A DNA stretch of 19,045 bases, from assembly GCA_033297205.1 (NCBI GenBank), contig MU859423.1:1-19045 (forward strand), in the 5' to 3' direction. The stretch's first letter is position 1; each line of letters starts with the position of its first letter. Shown here piece by piece: positions 1 to 9,879 of the stretch. A program made the position numbers and the translations under genes. The stretch is from Pseudoneurospora amorphoporcata. Lineage: Eukaryota > Ascomycota > Sordariomycetes > Sordariales > Sordariaceae. The notes under the pieces are model-generated. The model had not been told where the DNA came from and searched no databases. It saw only the letters and a program-made list of their open reading frames with translations.

Positions 1-1932
1 CTTACCGTTCAGCATAACCAACTGTCCCACCTCGTAGACCGGTGCTTCCGTTTGTTTCTTATCCGCCCACTCCTTCATCCTCTGACGGGCGCGGTTGAGA
101 TGTTTGCGGGCGAATTCGTAGACCTGGGTCATCCAGTAGGCGTAGAGACGACTCCCAGGGTTACGAGGAGCGCCGTCAGGGGGGTTGTATGAAGCAGGGT
201 GATAACCGTAGTTGGCGTAGAACGGGGAGATGCCAGTCGCCGACGAGATGGTATTGTTGTATGCGAACTCGGCAGTGGCTAGCAAATCTTCCCAGTTGCT
301 CATCTCATAGTTGACGAAGGCGCGGAGGTAAACCTCAAGGATCTGGTTGAGCCGCTCAGTCTGGCCGTCAGTCTGGGGATGAAACGCTGTGCTTATACGA
401 CTCTTAATGCCGACGAGTTTTAGGAAATCCTTCTAAAGGTGGGCTGTAAACCGTGAATCGCGGTCCGAAATGATGTCCAGTAGTACTCCGTGCAGCCGCT
501 AGTAGGAGCGGGTGAAAATCTTGATCAGGTCCTCTGCTTTCTTTTCTCCTACCTTGAGAGGGATGAAATGGGCCATCTTCGTGAAGGGGTTGACTATCAC
601 CTAGATGGAGTCACAACCGTTTGATAGGGGTAGATCCGTGATGAAATCCATAGCTACCGTTTGCTAGGGAGTGTAGTGTAGCTCTATGGGTTGCTATAGC
701 CCGTAGGGTAAGTGACGGGGAAGTTTGTTCTATTAGCGTTCGTAGTAATCTCGAACGTATTCCGTAACTGATTCTTCCATCTTGGGCCACCAGAAGTTTC
801 TGGTGATAAGTTCCATAGTTTTGTCCATTCCCATGTGGCCGGCGACCTTGGTATCGTATTTTGAGGAAATGACTTCCATTTGTAGGGTTTCTGGGATCCA
901 GAGGCGGTTCTTTCGGTAGAGCAGATCGTCGCTTGGTTTCTCAAAGTCCTTGTCGAGCTCGTCCTTGTTGTATTGCCCCATGTAAGCTGAGTCGGTTTCC
1001 CTGGCATCCTTGAGTTTCTTAATGAACTCGTTACTCTATCGAGGGGTCGATATACTGCAAAGCCTATCTTTGGACAAGAGGAAGCAGCTACCTAGCTCGG
1101 CCGGGCCTTCTGAATTGCTGAAGTGCTTTTCTTGCAAGACTGACGTGATCGGCTGGTCTTCACCTCCCCCTTTCTCCGGTCTGAAACTTTCCTAGCGGGA
1201 AAGGGCGTCCGCTTTTACATTGAGGTAGCCTAGTCTATAGTTGATGATGAATCAGAAGTTGGCGAGCTGGATAGCCTATCGGGCTTGACGGCGGTTGAGG
1301 ACTTTTGTATGGGTGAAGTAGGCCAAGTTCTGGTGGTCCCCGAAGACTTCAATGCGGTGCTTGGCTCCTTCAAGGTAGATCCTCCAACGTTCGAAGCTAT
1401 CGACGATGGCGAGGAGTTCCTTATCGTAGATTTCGTAGTTCATTTCGGCCGGGGACATTTTTCTCGAGTGGAAGGCGCCAGGGTGTAGTTTGTCGTCGTC
1501 GCCCTTCTGTGATAGCACAGCTCCGATACCGAAATCCGAGGCGTCGGTTTCCATAATGGCTTGCTTGGCTAGGTTGAAGTGAGCCAGGACTGGGGCTTTC
1601 ATGAAGGCGTCCTTCAGTGCTTGGAAGGCTTTGGCCAGTGGTTCAGTCCATTTTCAGAGCTTCTTTTCCAGGGCGTTGGCTGAGGTAAGAGGCCTTCTAG
1701 GGGGATCATGTAGCCCAAGAACTCAACGTTGTCTACTCCCCATTTGCATTTCTGGGGGGCGACGGCCAGGTTGTTCTCGGAGAGGCGTTTTAGGACTTCC
1801 AGGACAAGGCGGCCGTGTTTTTCTTCGTCGTCGGCGTAGATGAGGATATCATCGAGGTAGACGAGCACGCCGGCGTCCAACAGGTCCATGAAGATATGAT
1901 TCATCATGGCTTGGAACGTAGAGGGTGCGTTA
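1..1932 (-). pseudogene. pol: gypsy pol remnant: RT core, RNase H, integrase
   Basis: The RT fragment (about 1932-1700) carries NAPSTFQ and the catalytic YLDDILIYA motif. A deletion with frame change near 1690 removes the usual RT connection. RNase H follows (ETDASDFGIGAVLSQ; YDKELLAIV). The integrase keeps the zinc-region motif FWWPKM, the first Asp (MDFITDLP), the second (SDRDSRF) and the Glu (HPQTDGQTERLN), but the two Cys of the HHCC finger, expected after YYER, are not seen. From about 1690 to position 1 there is a single frame with twelve stops, whose upper coordinates are 1656, 1278, 1254, 1194, 1038, 735, 732, 696, 666, 603, 501 and 435. Nine are TAG, several at positions that are Trp in the family (after TP, before VIV, after SY, before KDF). 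No frameshift occurs in this stretch, which points to point transitions rather than general decay. Confidence 0.9.
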
Positions 1933-1944
1933 ATCTGGTTGTCT

Positions 1945-2226
1945 TTAGTCGCAAAGGTCCTCGTATTGGATCTTGAGGGTGGCGAGTCCCTAGGCTTGTT
2001 CCTAGCTGATGGAGAGGGCGATTTCCCTGACTTGGTGATGGGCTTTGGCGATTTGGTCGTGTATAGCGACGAGCCAGGCCGGAGGGTTGTTGACTACGAC
2101 GGGTCCAGTGGCGATGTCGTCGTTTCCGGTCATCACGACGTCGAAGTCCTGAGGGTTATAGAGCACCAGAGTAGTGTCGGTGGTGGTTTCGACTGAGGCC
2201 ATCGGGGTATCGCGTGGGGAAGTCAT
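1945..2226 (-). pseudogene. gag: gypsy gag N-terminal remnant
   Basis: The ATG is at 2226-2224, 60 bases inside the LTR, and opens a 74-codon stretch (MTSPRDTPMASVETTTD onward). TAG stops follow with upper coordinates 2004 and 1992, then TAA at 1947. Position directly downstream of the LTR supports a Gag call; the sequence itself has no diagnostic motif. Near 1930-1947 the reading jumps into the RT motif NAPSTFQ in another frame, so the rest of gag, the protease and the first half of RT were deleted. The reading open upstream of 2226 runs into the LTR, so the ATG at 2226 is preferred over an earlier start. Confidence 0.65.
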
Positions 2227-2286
2227 GATGACTGAGGGTTGGTAATTGATAGGTAAAAGGGTGGTTCGAGAGGGAAGAAAATTATC

Positions 2287-2584
2287 TGTGACAAGGGCTG
2301 TGATCAGGGCTTGGAACAATAGTTCAATTCTGCTGATAATCTTCTTTGGTCTCGAAGGCCTTGTTGATCCCTTCAACCTCCAGAGGAAGGTTCAGTTTCA
2401 AGGCCTCCTTATGCCAAAGAAGTTCGGTACCGTGCCTTGTGGCCTGAGGCCACAAGGCATCAATCTAGCATTCTGCATACAAGTGGGTCTTCTTCAACCA
2501 TTCTCCTTCGTCCTTCTAGCGCCGGCCTTCGCGCTGAGCCTTGACAACCCTAACCCTGGACTGTGGGCAAATGTCCGTGTGACA
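2287..2584 (-). repeat. LTR copy 1 (298 bp), 5' LTR of the gypsy element
   Basis: It is bounded by TGTGACA at 2287-2293 and 2578-2584, giving TG...CA ends on either strand. It shares long blocks with the LTRs at 13273, 14955 and 18952. It lacks roughly 180 bp present in copies 2 and 3, including their GC-rich minirepeat. It contains a perfect 12-bp inverted repeat with a 3-base loop (2433-2444 and 2448-2459). On the minus strand it directly precedes gag, so it is the 5' LTR and would carry the element's promoter. No TATA box was assigned. Confidence 0.85.
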
Positions 2585-3512
2585 GCGGCATAGTCTCAAG
2601 GCCGCTGTGGCGCTCTTTCCGGAGGTACAGGCCCGGCCACGCATTACAGTATGCCTTAATAATACGTCCGTCATTAAAGGACTCCGGGGAACCCCAGCTG
2701 CGTCGTCACAAGCGGCTTTCCTCGATTTCCGGGCCATCTACAAGGGCTATAGCCCCAGTCTAGTAGGTATCCGCTGGGTTCCTAGCCACAAGGGCATCAC
2801 GGGCAACGAGATTGCTGACGAGCTCGCTAAGGCGGGAGCTGAAGGGGGAGAGGTAATCAATGAAGGCCTCGCTACCCTTGCGCATTCAAGGCGGCTTGCT
2901 AAGAGGGAGGTGCGTACGGATTTCAAGGCATAGTGGGCCGCGAACAAGCCAGAGTCTTATGCAGACTACCGGCTGGGGGTCTCTATCAAGCCTAACGACG
3001 AACTAAAAGAGTTGGACAGACGCTCTTTACACTATCTCCTCGCGGCCAGGTCTGGCCACGGTGATTTCAAGGACTATTACGAGCGCTTTGAGCACGAGGA
3101 CGCCCTACTAACATGCTTCTGTGGAAGCTGGAAGAATCCCTTCCATCCTTTCTTCTGCAGGAAGGCGTATGCGGTCTCCCCAGTTACAGGCGAGGCGACT
3201 ACGCGGGAGAATCTCTCCCTTGCCATCGGCATCTACTGGCAACGATTTATTGCCAGAATACAGACCTCCCACTTCTTCTCGTGGACTTGCACAAGGAAAG
3301 CTTGGCGCCAGACACTCTGGCAACAGCACGTTGACGACGGAGGCACCGCTGACGATCTTACCGGATTCCTACGGGACGAAAGGATAGAAGTTGGCCAAGG
3401 CCATGAGATCGAGGAGGTTACGGCGGATTTGGACAGGCTGGTCCATCGAGTTAGACGGCGGGAGGAAGCCGTACGGGAGGAGGAGAACGAGAGCGAGAGC
3501 GGGGAGGAGTGA
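2585..3512 (+). pseudogene. LINE ORF2 C-terminus: RNase H and zinc-knuckle region
   Basis: The frame is open from the LTR edge through 3512 apart from one TAG at 2931-2933. The first half is RNase H: VCLNNTSVIKGLRG, then IRWVPSHKGITGNEIADELA, the typical C-terminal RNase H block of fungal LINEs. After the stop come LLAARSGHGDFKDYYERF and a Cys/His cluster (CFCGSWKNPFHPFFC, spacing C-x-C-x7-H-x3-C) like the ORF2 tail of Tad-type elements. The end is rich in Glu and Arg. The reverse transcriptase and endonuclease domains are absent. The TAG follows FKA and precedes WAANKP and could derive from CAG or TGG. Confidence 0.8.
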
Positions 3513-3775
3513 TTTTGCCCTTTCTTTTGTCTTTTCCTTTGTTCTACAGATCCCGCCATATACTGGCGGCTCGCTCGCTAAGCGATTCGATTGGAAGTGT
3601 TGGGCCGCGTTTACGCTATGGGCAACACGTGATTTACACTGGCAATAAGCCTCGGGTTGCCCTCGGATTAATGGTTTTGGTGGACAGTTAGGGCACTGCT
3701 CCTATTTTTGTACGCTAGATTCACTAATATGGCACGTCTCATGCCCTACAGGAGGCGGAAGCAGACGTTAAAAAT

Positions 3776-3804
3776 AACAACAACAACAACAACAACAACA
3801 ACAA
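3776..3804 (+). repeat. (AAC)n microsatellite at the LINE 3' end
   Basis: About ten AAC units follow an A-rich run. The position, about 260 bp after the ORF2 stop, fits a LINE 3' terminal repeat tail; a chance microsatellite is possible. Confidence 0.75.
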
Positions 3805-3806
3805 AA

Positions 3807-4119
3807 AATAAGTAAAAGGAAGTATCAGATACAAAGTTCGCGATAGTATCTATAGAGGGACGGCGGCGACGAGGCATAGTCGATTGAGCTAGCTGTAGAT
3901 CTAACGCGGGCAGGGTGGTACAATCGCTAAGTACTAGCGACCCCAGAAAATTTCGCAAATATTTCGTGCATTGAGATTCGGGTATTTTAGCGGGAAAAAC
4001 GGGGATTTCACATGTAGCTGTCGTGGTGGAGTTTGGACTGTCAGCGGACTGTCAGAGGCTTGGCAGGGTTGGGGTTATATATGGGATACGTGTAAGTGTA
4101 GGGACCTATGTGTGTGGGC
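3807..4119. other. non-coding stretch between LINE tail and coding-like segment
   Basis: No supported gene was seen. A TATATATGGG sequence lies at about 4075, and a short direct repeat (GGACTGTCAG) occurs twice near 4034-4053. Neither is assigned a role. Confidence 0.4.
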
Positions 4120-4287
4120 CTAGTTTTTCTCTTCGGGAAGACCTGGAAAGTTAATCACGGGCGCAGCGCCGGTAAGTTGGGGTGAGCCCGCGTGGCTGGA
4201 AGAGTCGCCGATAGTAGCGTTGTTAGCAGCGACGTCAGCTTCGTTCGCAGGGACGTTGGCGATATAGGTGGGAAAGGATGGAAAAAT
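4120..4287 (-). other. coding-like stretch without a Met, possible terminal exon
   Basis: The minus strand is open for 55 codons to a TAG at 4122-4120. Codons end mainly in C or T, as in the zinc-module gene next door. It encodes an Ala/Asn-rich stretch (IANVPANEADVAANN) and ends INFPGLPEEKN. There is no ATG in it. It follows TTATTATTACGTAG, which could be a 3' splice site, with the TAG at 4290-4288 inside the intron. No upstream exon could be assigned: the zinc-module gene ends with its own stop at 4599. It may be an exon of a lost gene or a chance open stretch. Confidence 0.35.
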
Positions 4288-4598
4288 CTACGTAATAATA
4301 AATATTATCAGACTGGACGTCGTACTGAAAGGCATTGTTAGGTGCTCCGCAAAAAAACAGGTAGCAGGCATCTGAATGCGCGAAAGTTAATAGGTAATGA
4401 GGCAAAATATCTAGGCAAGGAAGGAGTTATGATGTTGGGCTAGTCAAGCTACGGACGGCGAAAGAACTACATGTATATAAGGTATATCCCCATCACTTTT
4501 CCATCTCATGCCCTCACCCATTCCTAATCAACTCCTTTCCTTCCATTCATATCCCCACTGCTCCCAAAATGGACAACGCCGAGGGCGTCCAAGACTAC

Positions 4599-5619
4599 TC
4601 ATCGGCGCGCTTTGAAGCAATGGGCGCAAAGCTTTCCAGGCGCACGCTGAGGCCGCTTCATGCAATCCGTACAAGTCAGGATGCCCTGGGCAGCCCAGGC
4701 CCGGATCTGGATAATCATCTCCTCGGTGGGTTTGTTAGCAAGGCAGTTGAAGCACTTCCTCGTACCAGTCTGCTAGAACGGACGAACGGTGCAATCGTAG
4801 CACATGCCGGGGACCCTCGTGACGGCTGCGAGCTTGGGGCCGGTACTACGCTTCTTGTTGCTCTTGCATGTGGTCTTTGCGTTGTTGTGGGGAGTTCTGG
4901 CCGGCTTGGCGACCGCATGATGGCCAGAAGTAGCGTCGTTAGGGAGATTGTTACAAGCGGCGAAAGTTGCGGTGGTGAAAATTGCGTTGGTGAAAGTGCC
5001 GGCGTCGCTCATACCGCCATTCGTGCCACGAAAGGTGGTCTGAGCCATGACAGTAGTCGAGTTGTTGGGAAAACCAAATGAGGGCTGAGTGCTGTTGATC
5101 GGAGCATTATTTAGGACAAAATCGATGGTGGCTTTGGCGCTGGCCTCGCGAATGGGCTCAACACTTGCGATGAAAGGAGGACTGATAGCCGTCTTGTGAT
5201 CGGCGTCCCAGTGGAGGAGAACGGGGTCGATTAGGTCATCGGTCACAATGCGAGAGTGACCGATCTTCTTCGCGTTGAAGTGAAAATCGTGGGAGTCGTG
5301 GACGATATCATCAAAGTAGCTGTCATTCTTGTCGTAGATAGTGTCGGCGATAAGAAGGGCGGTGTCGTGAGCATGTCCGATATAGGGAGATGGAGTGGTG
5401 TTGTTCTCGAGTAGCTCAAAAACCGGGTAAGGTTCGTGGTAGCCGCCAAAGATGGTCTGGGGGGGCATGCAGTCTGGAAGCGAACATGCAGAAGGTCAGC
5501 AAATGCATGTCTCGGAAGAAATGTCGTCGTTCGCATGCATGCATGTTGATGTATCACGTACCTTTGGCAGGATCACTGCCGCTGCCTTGGAAGGCTTTCT
5601 GACGGCCGAAGTCGTGCAT
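4599..5619 (-). pseudogene. paired zinc-module protein, copy 1 (two exons, one in-frame TAG)
   Basis: I do not recognise this family. The start ATG is at 5619-5617 (context ATTAAAATG). Exon 1 is 5619-5562. The intron is 5561-5474 (88 bp), GTACGT...CTTCCAG, with a GCTGAC branch-like site upstream of the acceptor. Exon 2 is open from 5473 to a TAG at 4775-4773, and the same frame continues to TGA at 4601-4599. The protein would be about 310 residues: an acidic, low-complexity N-terminus, a basic Asn/Ala-rich middle, and a C-terminus with two modules. Module 1 is C-x2-C-x12-C-x2-C (starting CYDC, ending CFNC). A 23-residue linker follows, then module 2, C-x2-C-x11-C-x2-C (CTDC...CAHC), ending FKARR. 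The TAG lies inside module 1. Pyrimidine-rich sequence upstream (about 5680-5740) fits a fungal promoter. The well-kept intron, frame and Cys spacing suggest a recently inactivated gene, or one read through. Nucleic-acid or protein binding is only an inference from the Cys pattern. Confidence 0.7.
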
Positions 5620-6894
5620 TTTAATCCTTTGTCAGTAGCTTCAAGCTTGTTGACTTCTCAAAGGCTTTTCACGTTAGAAGCAAAGTTTACGTTGGGTGTT
5701 GTTGAAAGGAAGACAGTTGAGGGGGGGTTAAAGGATTCAAAGAAATTGGAGGAATATTTAACTGCACTAATTTTCTCGACGGTCGCTTTCCGAATCAGCA
5801 AAAATGCCCGTTCAGAGGGACTGTTCACCAAACAGCCAGGCCAGAGACACACTGGATGAATGACGTTGAGTTTAAGTTGGGACGATGGAGCCGCGACCGA
5901 GCAACATTTACCACCGCCAATCAAAGTTGTCGAAGAATTTCAATCAGGAAGGTGGCAGGGGCATTGAATCCACTTGCAGGGATGTAAGACCGAACCACAG
6001 TGGACCCAAAGTTGCACAATAGCACCGACAAAATTCTGAATAGAATAGGCCACGGGGCCGTGCATTGGACCTTCCCGATATTTATTGACAAGCAACGGGG
6101 GAAAGCACTATCCTCTTTTGCGACATGTTCGTGCCTGGTGCCTTCGTCTATCTGTGAAGGACCTTTGCCCCATCCTTGTTCGTCTCCTTTGCCTCCTTCC
6201 TCTTCTCTGCTGCGTCGTCTTTGTCTTCACCGCTCCAAGAATGATGCCTCGTGACATTGAACACCCTCATCGAAGGTCATTGTTGACACGCATGCAAAGT
6301 ATAGTCCTCCTCTCTAATGATTGATGACTGTCGTTGACTGCTGCTTGTTTACTTCTGCCGCCTGCCCGCTGCGCACACCAACTCATGCGCAAACTGCTAC
6401 GCGCATCGAGTAAGCACCCCGCTGAGTCATCGGCGGACGCCCCCTCATGGCCCAACCGCCCCCATCACCAGTAACTTGCTCAAGAAGTTGTTCTTGGAAG
6501 CGCACGGAAATGCCCAGCAACTGTTGGTGTCATCGGCGCGCAGCGTGCCCACTCCTCCAAAGCCCCGAGTCCCGTCCCCACCCAGAGATCTCTCGTGCCC
6601 GGCTCCAGGTTATCAGAGTTGAGGAAAAGACAGAACTGGCCACATCCCCAACGCCCGCGGGAATATGGTCATCCTCGCTGACCACTGGAACGCGCGTCCG
6701 GTACGCATGCGCGGCAGCGCGGTCCCCCAACACCGCCATGTTTACTTCCGCCCCGCATCCACCGTTCATGGCAATCCTCCCTCATCCGTCATCACTGCAA
6801 CGAACCCTCCGCACCCGCTCATCTCGGATTCTCATCGCCACCAGCGTCCCAAAGGATCGCAAATCTTGACCTCATACTGCCCAAAGAAGCAACG
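5620..6894. other. gene-poor region upstream of copy 1
   Basis: The first 150 bases hold the probable minus-strand promoter and 5' UTR of copy 1, with a pyrimidine-rich tract on the minus strand. Beyond about 5800 no ORF is convincing. Overlapping open frames on both strands near 6450-6870 (up to 140 codons) have Pro/Ser/Arg-rich, GC-driven composition and no motif, so they are not called. Confidence 0.4.
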
Positions 6895-7720
6895 ATGCCT
6901 TCCTTTCGACCATGCCCTTCTGCTGCCCCAAAGGCTAACAAGCACCGTCTATTTGATCGAATAGCCTGCTCCGTGACCCCCGAATCTCCTCCGCTGCCCT
7001 ATACCGAGGGTGCTACGATCGTATCCGTATCCACATCTCGCAGCGATCGACGACCGCCGAAACCGCAAACAAGTCCTTCGTCAACCGTGACGTCCTCGAA
7101 CAACCGCGACAAACAATGAGGCGTTCTCCGCGTAACCGTTCGAGCCCATCATCCGGGCGCCGCACCCTCGCTCCGTCTATTCCCAACAGACACTACTCGA
7201 CCCCATTGCGAGACCACGGTGTATACCTAGCCCAGAGAGGAAACATCGAAACAAGACCACTGCCGACCGTAGCGTCATCGTCACCATCTTGACAAGCGAC
7301 AACCCTTCCTTCCCACAACCGTTCGAGGCCATCTTCGTTGTCTGGCAATCCCGCTCCGTCCATCGCTCCGTTCCGAACACTCCCCACGACCCTACGAGAA
7401 GAGGAGACCGCGACACCCACTGACCGATCACTATCGAGTTCGCGATCAAGACCATACCAACCGCGGCGTCGTCAGCTATACCTCCAGAAGCAATAAGAGA
7501 AAGGCCGACGGCTCGGCTGCCGCACCGCCAATAAGTTTATCGCGCCATTCCGAAGAATTTCCGTCGAGACCGTATCCGAACTCCGCAGGGATACCGCGAG
7601 ACTCGCCGACCGCCCCGCGCCAAGGATTCGACGAACATTGTTGCAACCTAAGGCCCACTCGATACACCTCGACAACAAGCGTTTCGTTCCGATACTGTTC
7701 GAGCCCTCCGTCCACCTAAG
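6895..7720 (+). other. decayed coding-like repeats, Ser/Pro/Arg-rich
   Basis: An ATG at 6895 opens 74 codons (MPSFRPCPSAAPKANKHRLF onward) to TGA at 7117-7119. Further coding-like pieces in shifting frames follow to about 7720. Two imperfect direct repeats share AACCGTTCGAG and surrounding blocks (starting near 7126 and 7315). A VSxTSR-like motif occurs near 7020 (VSVSTSRSD) and 7470 (VSYTSRSNK), and a relative (VSYTSKDSG) lies near 9617. This suggests a degraded repetitive gene or transposon ORF, but no family is recognised. Confidence 0.3.
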
Positions 7721-9330
7721 CCCCGTACCAAAGCGGCTGAAGCTATAAATAGACAGAGAAAAAGAGGAGGGCCTCTTGTGGCTAGCCGGCTGTCTTCCTG
7801 CCGGGCCTGACGGGTACCACCCGGCCGTGGAAGATATGGACAGAGTCTCTCGCCGGCGACGAAGAGCCAACTAGACTTAAGATGAGGATGATTTCTCGAC
7901 AAATGATACGCCACCAATACCACAACAACGCGAGCGATACGATTGATGCCGGCCGACCGAGGTCAATTGGCTAATAATACCAACAAAGTTAGCGGGGGAG
8001 CGTGGATGGTGAGAGGGTAGACAAATACCAGACTGGGCTCAGTCTTGCAATCTGGGCATGGATCACATGAAGAGGAGGATCGCACACGAGAAACCCGATA
8101 CTCGGCTGCTGCGACTAACGAAACCCATTCGACCGACTGAAGCCAACTCCGGCCATTCCAGCGATTCCAGCGACCCGAACGGCGGGAAGGTGCGCAGGCA
8201 TAGTCCCGGTCAGACGTCGCGACCTATGGCAGGGTAGACCACTGGGAGGCGGGACCCGATCAAGAAAACTGCTGAAGCGACTTGAAGGGGGATCATGAGT
8301 GACGTTAGAAGCATACAAGATGTGGCTCTGTATGGCATTCCACGCATGGTCTACCTGCGAGAAGAGGTGATACATACCAATCAGTTGATGATTGAGTCTC
8401 CTGAGCGATCTGGAAGATACGTTGCAAAGATCAAGGTCAATTGAAGCGAGCGAAATTGGACCCGGTGCAAAGGCTGGACGATTCGGCTTGCGACGGCAAC
8501 AGTCGGCGCGATCGTTGCGGAAAATACCTTATACTGGGTACAATACCGATGTAATAGGCGCGAAGCCACTAAAAGCTGCAAACCCTCGTGGATACACATT
8601 ATCCCCGGTTAAGGACAGGTAAATACTCCTACCAAGAAGACAAGGAATCGAAAAAGGAGAGCAACGTCTAATCATCCGCAGATCGATAAACCTCGTCAGG
8701 TTGCTGAGCAATACGCTGGTCATCCAAGGCAGGCGCCTACATGTCTTGGATGGTTTCAGGGCGTATCAGTCAGCACCGTTACCGGCCACTTGCAAGATAC
8801 CGACCGAGCCCGTCGTCCTTGGTGTCCACAACCTGTTGTTGGCATTTTCTACCAACGGCAACAGCGAGGATTATCTCTTCTCTCAAACGCATACGACGGA
8901 CACCACTCCTCTTTCACGCTACGTACCACGGTGTGGACTCAGGATGTTCAATCAATCTCATAGGCATGTGCCTTTCCTACTCCTTCCATCCTGGACCAGC
9001 TATAGATCCACATGCGTATAAGTCAGATCCACACGACCGGTTCTCCTTACCCCTGATCTAAACTACTGCAACCAAGTACTTTTTCCGATTAGCAAGACGC
9101 CTTAAGCTACGGTGTCGTTAAGAAAGATTGTCGAAGCAATGACAGGACGCTAATAGCGAGGACAATCAAGCCCTGGACACAAACAGGGAGCATAGGAAAG
9201 GACTAGGCGGACACGAAACTCAGAGAGAAGCAGGCCTCAACAGAGTATCTCAACCTGGCCATTACGGTTTAGCGTCCGTCACCTCACTTACACCAACGAT
9301 TCATCCCACAACGTCGCCCAGGCCTCTCAT
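7721..9330. other. region without a supported gene
   Basis: Only short, unsupported open frames are present. The longest (8701-9021, plus) lacks an ATG at its start and has no motif. A TATA-like GCTATAAATAG lies at about 7740. Nothing else could be assigned. Confidence 0.4.
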
Positions 9331-9830
9331 CTTGTCCTACCACCTTGGGCCCTGGCCTTCTATCTCGGCACTGGATCTGTCGTCTGTCCATTACGGTGCT
9401 CCGGTCCTACGGCTCGGAGCCTGGACTACTACCGCTCCATTTCTCAACGTCGGCCGGTCCGATCTACCACCACCGCCGCCTCCCTTCGCCAACCTCCGGA
9501 CCTTCAGGGCTTTCGCTCCGCTCCATCTGCCCCGGCGCCCGACGACAGCCGCTCCGGCTCCCACCACCCCCCTGTCTCGGCCCCGATCATAAACCAAAGA
9601 CGGCGACGGTATCCTATACCTCCAAGGACAGCGGGAGACCCTCTCCGGCAAAACCGGAAGGCGCGGGGAGGAGAATAGGGATACCGCTGCAGCTGAGACG
9701 TCGTGTGGCAGGGGGTGGTTGAGTATGGACTGCTGGGAAATCCGGGGGATGGGCAGCGCCATCGTGGCTGCTACCGCATAACACCATGCCGAGAGCCTGT
9801 TCCAACTACACCTCGCCCCTGGAAGAACCA
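9331..9830. other. GC-rich, Pro/Arg-coding low-complexity stretch
   Basis: Open frames on both strands (125 codons plus, 146 codons minus) reflect GC-rich composition with CCG/CGG runs. The plus strand near 9600-9650 resembles the 7450-7530 segment (shared CTATACCTCCA), so part of this may be a relic of the same repeat. No gene is called. Confidence 0.35.
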
Positions 9831-9879
9831 CACCTCATGCTTGAAAAACCTGTAAGAAGGCCCGAACAGTGCTGTTAGG

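Larger units (their letters stand above)
1..2584 (-). mobile_element. Ty3/gypsy LTR retrotransposon, 5' portion, internally deleted
   Basis: The order on the minus strand is LTR (2584-2287), a short leader, gag start (2226), a gag-to-RT deletion junction, RT core, RNase H, then integrase running off the window at position 1. RT before RNase H before integrase is the Ty3/gypsy arrangement. The 3' LTR and the integrase end lie outside the window. At least two internal deletions and many in-frame stops make the element non-autonomous. I could not find a convincing tRNA primer-binding site next to the LTR: the leader begins GATAATTTTC rather than TGG. The LTR outer edge abuts LINE sequence at 2585, which suggests a nested insertion. 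Confidence 0.9.
2585..3806 (+). mobile_element. Tad-type non-LTR retrotransposon (LINE), 5'-truncated
   Basis: The sequence enters in the middle of an RNase H domain immediately after the LTR, runs through the C-terminal region of ORF2, and ends in a 3' UTR with an (AAC)n tract. The abrupt left edge coincides exactly with the outer end of the LTR, so the gypsy element probably inserted into this LINE and the LINE's 5' part would lie left of the window. Ordinary LINE 5' truncation is the alternative. Confidence 0.8.

Noticed and set aside
2261..2286. TGGTTCGAG next to LTR copy 1 as a tRNA-derived primer-binding site
   Set aside because: It resembles a tRNA T-arm, but on the element's sense strand the sequence does not start with TGG directly after the LTR, so the orientation and position do not fit a standard primer site.
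4569..5081. 170-codon plus-strand ORF with a good ATG and a promoter-like leader
   Set aside because: It lies antisense to copy 1, whose frame, intron and Cys spacing are supported by a paralogue. The plus-strand product has no motif. Kept only as a possible antisense transcript.
4599..6533. Shared TCATCGGCGCGC at 4599 and 6531
   Set aside because: A 12-base match at the copy 1 stop and elsewhere; the surrounding sequence shows no Cys pattern, so coincidence is likely.
6447..6869. 140-codon plus-strand ORF
   Set aside because: Pro/Ser/Arg-rich composition, overlapping open frame on the other strand, no motif, no promoter or intron signals.
8701..9021. Plus-strand open frame with mixed composition
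   Set aside because: No ATG at the start and no recognisable motif; not distinguishable from chance.
9391..9831. 146-codon minus-strand ORF with a Gly run resembling the family tail
   Set aside because: The resemblance is low-complexity Gly/Arg only, in a GC-rich stretch open on both strands, with no Cys modules.
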